Source: Rhizobium sp. Q54 (GTDB lineage: Bacteria > Bacteroidota > Bacteroidia > Flavobacteriales > Flavobacteriaceae). Taken from it: 11,893 bases of DNA. Every line of letters begins with the position of its first letter. Within the stretch, counting starts at the first letter, position 1. The position numbers were made by a program, and so were the translations under genes. The notes beneath the pieces are model-generated. The model worked only from the letters and a program-made list of their open reading frames with translations. It had not been told where the DNA came from and searched no databases. The DNA lies in NCBI GenBank assembly GCA_943324395.2, contig CALPLL020000039.1:1-11893 (forward strand). The letters run 5' to 3'. Positions 8,216-11,893 of the stretch are shown in pieces.

Positions 8216-8234
8216 TTTTATTCTATTACAACTA

Positions 8235-8242
8235 CAAATATA
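8235..8242 (-). promoter_or_regulatory. -7 promoter box of the porZ-recO unit
   Basis: On the minus strand this reads TATATTTG, an exact TAnnTTTG match, 19 bp upstream of the ATG at 8215. It lies between the gdhA terminator and the porZ start, which suits an independent promoter. I find no TTG at the expected -33 distance; that position is occupied by one arm of an inverted repeat (8247-8268). Confidence 0.6.
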
Positions 8243-8246
8243 CTAT

Positions 8247-8268
8247 AAAACGAAATTATTATCGTTTT
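8247..8268. repeat. Inverted repeat upstream of the porZ -7 box (possible operator)
   Basis: AAAACGA (8247-8253) and TCGTTTT (8262-8268) are perfect reverse complements separated by 8 A/T bases. The element sits directly upstream of the -7 box, where a -33 element would be. That position suits a dimeric regulator or an alternative promoter recognition site. The AAAACG half-site also occurs in the palindrome in the gdhA leader. The role is inferred from position only. Confidence 0.4.
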
Positions 8269-8279
8269 CATATACAAAC

Positions 8280-8310
8280 AAAAAAATGCCCCACAAATGG
8301 TGAGGCATTT
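8280..8310 (-). terminator. Intrinsic terminator of gdhA
   Basis: On the minus strand, AAATGCCTCAC (8310 to 8300) pairs with GTGGGGCATTT (8294 to 8284) around the loop CATTT. This gives an 11-bp stem with one U-G wobble, and the stem runs into seven U residues. On the plus strand the wobble becomes an A/C mismatch, so the element is oriented for gdhA. It begins about 20 bp past the gdhA stop and is the only strong terminator I see in the window. Confidence 0.85.
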
Positions 8311-8330
8311 AATAAATATAGTGGTTGGTT

Positions 8331-9674
8331 TTATACTACCCCTTGTGCCAACATTGCGTCAGCAACTTTAACAAATCCTGCAATATTTGCTCCTTTTACG
8401 TAATCTACGTAACCTGATGCATCTTTGCCATATTTTACACATGAAGCGTGAATGTCAAGCATGATTTTTTTCAATCGCTCGTCAACTTCTTCTGAGGTCC
8501 AACTTAATCTCAACGAGTTTTGAGACATTTCTAATCCTGAAGTTGCTACTCCACCTGCATTTGATGCTTTTCCAGGTGCGAATAATATTTTTGCCTTATG
8601 GAAAACAATTACCGCTTCTGGAGTTGTTGGCATGTTAGCTCCTTCAGCCACACAAATACAACCATTGGCAACAAGCAGTTGCGCTTCTTCTTCGTTCAAT
8701 TCGTTTTGAGTTGCACATGGTAAAGCCACATCACATTTAACTTCCCAAGGACGTTTTCCAGCAACAAATTTAGCTTTTGGATACTTAGTCAAATAATCGC
8801 TGATTCTTCCTCGCAATTCATTTTTGATCTCCATTACGTAGGCTAATTTAGTAGCGTCAATTCCATCGGCATCATAAATATACCCCGAAGAATCTGATAA
8901 AGTAACTACTTTACCACCCAATTGAGTTGCTTTTTCAGCAGCATATTGCGCTACATTTCCAGATCCAGAAATTACAACTGTTTTTCCTGTAAAACTGTCT
9001 CCTTTAGTGTTTAACATACTTTGAGCAAAGTAAACATCTCCATATCCGGTAGCTTCAGGACGGATTAATGAACCTCCGAAAGAAATTCCTTTTCCTGTTA
9101 ATACTCCTGTAAACTCATTTCTTAACCTTTTATATTGACCAAACATATAACCCACTTCACGTCCTCCAACTCCAATATCTCCTGCAGGTACGTCTGTGTT
9201 ACCACCGATATGTTTTGATAATTCTGTCATAAATGCTTGACAAAAACGCATCACTTCATTATCAGATTTTCCTTTAGGGTCAAAATCAGCCCCTCCTTTT
9301 CCACCACCCATTGGTAATGTGGTTAAACTATTTTTGAAAGTTTGCTCGAAAGCTAAAAATTTCAAAATACTTAAGTTTACTGAAGGGTGGAAACGAATTC
9401 CTCCTTTATATGGTCCAATCGCTGAATTCATTTGAATTCTATACCCTCTATTTACTTGAATTTCGCCTTTATCATCGGTCCAAACTACACGAAAAGTAAT
9501 AATTCGCTCCGATTCGACCATTCTTTCCAAAAGCATTTTGTTTTGGTATTTTTTATTTTCTTCAATAAATGGAATTACTGTTTCAGCAACTTCATGAACG
9601 GCTTGCATAAACTCTGGTTCATTCGGATTTCTTTTAGCTACTGCTTCAACAAAAGATTTAATACTTTCTGACAT
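8331..9674 (-). CDS. gdhA: NADP-specific glutamate dehydrogenase
   Basis: Cytosolic enzyme that reductively aminates 2-oxoglutarate with ammonium and NADPH to give glutamate, assimilating ammonium. At 447 residues it has the length of the bacterial hexameric GDH type. The substrate domain has SAIGPYKGGIRFHPSV (about 84-99), LPMGGGKGGADFDP (120-133) with the catalytic Lys at 126, and DVPAGDIGVGGRE (161-173) with the catalytic Asp at 166. A Rossmann domain follows, with GKTVVISGSGNVAQYAAEKA (230-249). After its second strand comes SDSSG (260-264) rather than an acidic residue that would bind the NAD ribose, which supports NADP and a biosynthetic role. The ATG at 9674 fits the family N-terminus (SESIKSFVEAVAKRNP). 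A -7 box, a 12-bp palindrome in the leader and a clear terminator suggest a single-gene unit with its own control. Confidence 0.96.
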   Translation of the reverse strand: MSESIKSFVEAVAKRNPNEPEFMQAVHEVAETVIPFIEENKKYQNKMLLERMVESERIITFRVVWTDDKGEIQVNRGYRIQMNSAIGPYKGGIRFHPSVNLSILKFLAFEQTFKNSLTTLPMGGGKGGADFDPKGKSDNEVMRFCQAFMTELSKHIGGNTDVPAGDIGVGGREVGYMFGQYKRLRNEFTGVLTGKGISFGGSLIRPEATGYGDVYFAQSMLNTKGDSFTGKTVVISGSGNVAQYAAEKATQLGGKVVTLSDSSGYIYDADGIDATKLAYVMEIKNELRGRISDYLTKYPKAKFVAGKRPWEVKCDVALPCATQNELNEEEAQLLVANGCICVAEGANMPTTPEAVIVFHKAKILFAPGKASNAGGVATSGLEMSQNSLRLSWTSEEVDERLKKIMLDIHASCVKYGKDASGYVDYVKGANIAGFVKVADAMLAQGVV

Positions 9675-9699
9675 ACTATTTTTTTATTTAACGGTTTAA

Positions 9700-9711
9700 G
9701 AAAACGTTTTC
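9700..9711. promoter_or_regulatory. 12-bp palindrome in the gdhA leader (possible operator)
   Basis: GAAAACGTTTTC is a perfect 12-bp palindrome with a central CG. It lies 25-36 bp upstream of the gdhA ATG and just downstream of the -7 box, so it should overlap the first transcribed bases. A bound protein there would block initiation or early elongation. LacI-family operators are commonly palindromes with a central CG, but no regulator gene is nearby and the assignment is inference. The palindrome has no loop, so an RNA hairpin is unlikely. Confidence 0.45.
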
Positions 9712-9722
9712 GTATTTTGATA

Positions 9723-9730
9723 CAAATATA
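9723..9730 (-). promoter_or_regulatory. -7 promoter box of gdhA
   Basis: On the minus strand this reads TATATTTG, an exact TAnnTTTG match and identical to the boxes of porZ and the antiporter. It lies 48 bp upstream of the ATG, giving a leader of about 40 bases. No TTG lies at the expected -33 spacing; the nearest ones are about 9 and 31 bases upstream. Confidence 0.6.
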
Positions 9731-9743
9731 CATTTTAATCAAT

Positions 9744-9761
9744 AAATATTGGAAAATATTT
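9744..9761. repeat. A/T inverted repeat upstream of the gdhA promoter
   Basis: AAATATT (9744-9750) and AATATTT (9755-9761) are perfect reverse complements around GGAA. The repeat lies some 14-31 bp upstream of the -7 box, covering the -33 region of gdhA. Related but imperfect GGAAA-containing stretches recur near 9791-9804 and 9833-9845. Because the arms contain only A and T, chance is a serious alternative. Confidence 0.3.
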
Positions 9762-9899
9762 CAATTTGACAATAGAATTATCTTTATTTTAGGAAATATT
9801 GAAAAACCGTGAATTTAATTCATTAATTTATATTGGAAACTCAATTTATTATTAAATAAAATAGAATTTTTATACCATTTTACTATTAAGCATAATAAA

Positions 9900-11045
9900 T
9901 TAAGCTAACGCCTGAGTTAAGTCTACAATAAGATCTTCAATATCTTCAATTCCAACACTTAAACGAACTAAATCGTCAGAAATTCCAATTTCTTTGCGTT
10001 TTTCTTCGGGAATTGAAGCGTGTGTCATTAATGCCGGATGATTGGCTAATGATTCAACTCCACCTAAAGATTCAGCCAAAGTGAAAACTTTTAGCTTTTC
10101 AAGAAAATGAATTGAATCTTCTTTTTTTCCTGAAACAAATGTAAAAGAAACCATTCCTCCGAAATCGCTCATTTGCTTTTTGGCAATTTCATGAAAAGGA
10201 TGGCTTGGTAGTCCAGGATAAAAAACAGTCTTAATTTTAGGATGCTTGTTTAAAAAATCGGCCACTTTTGCACCATTTTCACAATGTCTTTGAACACGTA
10301 AATGAAGCGTTTTTATTCCTCTTAAAACTAAAAAACTATCCATCGGTCCTAATGTTCCTCCAGTTGCAAATTGTTGAAAATGCAATTGATTTCCCAATTC
10401 TTCGTCTTTGATAATTAACGCTCCAGCAATTACATCGGAATGTCCACCAAGGTATTTTGTTGCGGAATGCATCACAATATCAGCACCTAAATCTAAAGGT
10501 TTCTGTAAATAAGGCGTTGCAAAAGTATTATCAACTGCGAAAAGGATCTTATGTAACTTTGTGATTTTAGCAATTTCTTGAATATCCGCTAATTTCATTA
10601 AAGGGTTTGTTGGAGTTTCAACCCAAACTAATTTGGTGTTTTCATTAATTAATGATTTAAATTTCTCTATATCATTCATATCAACAAAATGAAATTTTAT
10701 ACCAGAATCTTTATAAATACGAGTGAACATACGGTACGTTCCACCATATAAATCATCCATTGCAATGATTTCATCACCTGATTTAAAGGTTCTAATAAGA
10801 CAATCCGTTGCTGCCAAACCAGATGAAAATGCCAATCCACGTGCACCATTTTCAATACTTGCCAATGCATTTTCTAACGCCGAACGTGTAGGATTTGCAG
10901 CACGACTGTATTCATAATCAGGATTCAAAGGTTGTCCAGGACTAGTTTGAACAAATGTTGATGTTTGATAAACTGGAGGCATAACCGCCCCTGTTGCAGG
11001 ATCATGGTGTTGTCCGCCGTGAATGGTTTTAGTATTGAATTTCAT
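9900..11045 (-). CDS. metB: Cystathionine gamma-synthase/gamma-lyase (PLP-dependent)
   Basis: Cytosolic pyridoxal-phosphate enzyme of the Cys/Met metabolism family, 381 residues, full length. The motifs run in the expected order: the N-terminal TKTIHGGQHHDPATGAVMPPVY; YEYSRAANPTR (44-54) with the phosphate-binding Tyr46 and Arg48; AFSSGLAA (72-79); DDLYGGTYR (97-105); VDNTFATPYLQKPL (171-184) with the ring-contacting Asp172; HSATKYLGGHSDV (193-205) with the Lys197 that binds the cofactor; and a C-terminal RLSVGIED. The likely reaction is either gamma-replacement (activated homoserine plus cysteine to cystathionine, for methionine synthesis) or gamma-elimination (cystathionine to cysteine). 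ESLGGVESL resembles the synthase version, but this family often has mixed activity and sequence alone does not settle it. It is monocistronic or reads toward gdhA 225 bp away, with no strong terminator between, and is divergent from the ArsC-like gene. Confidence 0.88.
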   Translation of the reverse strand: MKFNTKTIHGGQHHDPATGAVMPPVYQTSTFVQTSPGQPLNPDYEYSRAANPTRSALENALASIENGARGLAFSSGLAATDCLIRTFKSGDEIIAMDDLYGGTYRMFTRIYKDSGIKFHFVDMNDIEKFKSLINENTKLVWVETPTNPLMKLADIQEIAKITKLHKILFAVDNTFATPYLQKPLDLGADIVMHSATKYLGGHSDVIAGALIIKDEELGNQLHFQQFATGGTLGPMDSFLVLRGIKTLHLRVQRHCENGAKVADFLNKHPKIKTVFYPGLPSHPFHEIAKKQMSDFGGMVSFTFVSGKKEDSIHFLEKLKVFTLAESLGGVESLANHPALMTHASIPEEKRKEIGISDDLVRLSVGIEDIEDLIVDLTQALA

Positions 11046-11061
11046 AACTGCTATTTTTTTG

Positions 11062-11069
11062 TAAAGATA
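11062..11069 (-). promoter_or_regulatory. Candidate -7 box of metB
   Basis: On the minus strand this reads TATCTTTA, one base short of TAnnTTTG, located 16 bp upstream of the ATG at 11045. The flanking DNA is A/T-rich and gives no clear -33 element. It is weaker than the boxes of gdhA and porZ. Confidence 0.35.
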
Positions 11070-11124
11070 TAAATTGTAAGTCTTTATTTTTTATTAAAAA
11101 TGCCCTTTTTTCCTTCAAATGAAT

Positions 11125-11142
11125 TTTCTTTGCATAAAGAAA
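11125..11142. repeat. 7-bp inverted repeat just upstream of the ArsC-like gene
   Basis: TTTCTTT (11125-11131) and AAAGAAA (11136-11142) are perfect reverse complements around GCAT. The right arm ends 10 bp before the ATG at 11153. The left arm overlaps TTTCTTTG (11125-11132), one base off the -7 consensus. The element could therefore be a promoter with an operator, or a small leader hairpin, but low-complexity sequence makes chance plausible. Confidence 0.3.
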
Positions 11143-11152
11143 TAGGTTACTT

Positions 11153-11512
11153 ATGATTAACAAAATTTATTACCTTGGAACTTGCGATACTTGTCGCAAA
11201 ATAATAAAATCGCTACCTAAAGATGTTGACTTGGTTTTTCACGACATCAAGCAAGATCGAATTACAGAAGAGCAATTAGAAGAAATGCACCAACTTTCTG
11301 GTAGCTATGAATCGTTATTTAGCAAGAAAGCGATTTTATATAAAACGATGGATTTGAAAAACAAACAATTATCAGAATCCGATTATAAAAATTTGATTTT
11401 GGAGAATTATACTTTTTTAAGTCGTCCCGTTTTTATTATTAATGGTGGAATTTATATTGGCAACAGCCAACAAAACATACTTAAGGTTAATACCGTATTG
11501 AATAATGTCTAA
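11153..11512 (+). CDS. ArsC/Spx/YffB-family thioredoxin-fold protein
   Basis: A small cytosolic protein of 119 residues, full length for the ArsC/Spx family. It opens with a beta strand and the motif GTCDTCRK, a CxxC pair at Cys11 and Cys14, and has the conserved SRPVFI (about 90-95, Arg91) before a beta hairpin ending in GNSQQNIL. True glutaredoxin-dependent arsenate reductases have HNPxCSxS around a single catalytic cysteine, which is not what is seen here. A redox protein of the YffB or Spx-like branch is therefore more likely than an arsenate detoxifier, and no arsenite pump or ArsR gene is adjacent. The substrate is unknown. The ATG at 11153 follows a short A/T-rich leader. The 3' end overlaps the downstream permease by 8 bp, so the two are probably cotranscribed and translationally coupled. 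Confidence 0.82.
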   Translation: MINKIYYLGTCDTCRKIIKSLPKDVDLVFHDIKQDRITEEQLEEMHQLSGSYESLFSKKAILYKTMDLKNKQLSESDYKNLILENYTFLSRPVFIINGGIYIGNSQQNILKVNTVLNNV

Positions 11513-11893
11513 AAGAAATATTGCGTTAATTGGCGCGACTTTAGTGTCCTTAATTTATGGAGTAACCTTCACAATTGCCAAGGATGTTATGCCGCATTAT
11601 ATTGATGCTTACGGCTTCATTTTTCTTCGGGTTGGCGGTTCCGCGCTCCTGTTTTGGGCCGTTTGGTTGATCATGAGAATAATGAAACTAGGGCCCAATG
11701 AAAAAATTGCATTAACCGATTTTCCTAGAATTATAGCTTGTGCTTTTTTTGGGGTTGCATTAAATATGTTGACCTTTTTTAAAGGATTGAGCATGACTTC
11801 GCCAATTTCAGCGGCTGTAATTATGGTTTGTACTCCTTTAATTGTATTGATTTTATCGGCAATTATTATCAAAGAAAAAATGCAAAAAAGGAA
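11505..11893 (+). CDS. EamA/DMT-family permease, 5' part
   Basis: An inner-membrane transporter of the drug/metabolite (EamA) family, cut by the right edge after 129 residues. The start MSKRNIALIGATLVSLIYG places a first TM at about 6-24, followed by FTIAKDVMPHYIDAYGFIFLRVGGSALLF, which holds the family's usual xxPxxxxxxRxxxA/S-like pattern between helices 1 and 2. Two further helices follow: RIIACAFFGVALNMLTFFKGL (about 75-95) and SAAVIMVCTPLIVLILSAII (about 102-121). This order matches the first EamA repeat, so about half of a roughly 300-residue protein should lie beyond the window. The ATG at 11505 sits inside the last codons of the ArsC-like gene, shifted by one in frame. A short stretch near 11625-11670 is richer in G and C than the surroundings, which I take as local variation. 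Substrate unknown. Confidence 0.85.
   Translation, partial: MSKRNIALIGATLVSLIYGVTFTIAKDVMPHYIDAYGFIFLRVGGSALLFWAVWLIMRIMKLGPNEKIALTDFPRIIACAFFGVALNMLTFFKGLSMTSPISAAVIMVCTPLIVLILSAIIIKEKMQKR

Noticed and set aside
11153..11512. Arsenic resistance gene arsC
   Set aside because: No HNPxCSxS motif and no arsR, arsB or acr3 neighbour; a CxxC pair points to the YffB/Spx-like branch instead.
11609..11872. 87-codon minus-strand open frame at the right end
   Set aside because: It lies antisense to the EamA permease, whose four helices and family motifs are clear; this frame shows nothing of its own.
1..11893. Defence island, phage, CRISPR, insertion sequence or biosynthetic cluster
   Set aside because: Genes covering nearly the whole window resolve to recognised core families, and I saw no repeat arrays, transposase, integrase, tRNA-flanked boundary or marked composition shift.

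Overview
This looks like chromosomal DNA of a Flavobacteriaceae bacterium (Flavobacterium-like, phylum Bacteroidota). The DNA is strongly AT-rich. No gene start has a clear Shine-Dalgarno sequence, and several starts are preceded by the Bacteroidota -7 promoter motif TAnnTTTG. The window also encodes a PorZ-like protein with its own type IX secretion (T9SS) C-terminal tail, a system confined to this phylum. All complete genes look intact. I see no insertion sequence, phage gene, CRISPR array, tRNA or rRNA.

Layout from left to right. The 3' end of a DUF1569/DinB-like gene (+) enters from the left edge. It converges, with no spacer, on a large RND/MMPL-family exporter gene (-). A 185-bp divergent promoter region (2685-2869) separates that exporter from a CPA2-type cation:proton antiporter with a long soluble C-terminal tail (+). 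The antiporter converges, again with no spacer, on recO (-). Upstream of recO on the same strand is a porZ-like gene (-), and the two probably form one transcription unit. Next come gdhA (-), with a clear intrinsic terminator, and a cystathionine gamma-synthase/lyase gene (-). A 107-bp divergent region then leads into a rightward pair: an ArsC/Spx-family small thioredoxin-fold protein and an EamA/DMT-family permease, which overlap by 8 bp. The permease runs off the right edge.

Functionally this is core and housekeeping content: membrane export, ion homeostasis, recombinational repair, T9SS cell-surface attachment, ammonium assimilation and sulfur amino-acid metabolism. The genes do not form one pathway. 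No gap exceeds 300 bases. The longest is 9675-9899 (225 bp), which holds the gdhA promoter, two inverted repeats, and otherwise AT-rich sequence with no strong metB terminator. I find no evidence for a previously undescribed multi-gene system. The best leads are regulatory: a 12-bp palindrome in the gdhA leader, inverted repeats by the porZ and recO starts, and two TTG starts that fall inside promoter -7 boxes. One protein-level asymmetry, in the RND exporter, is also reported.
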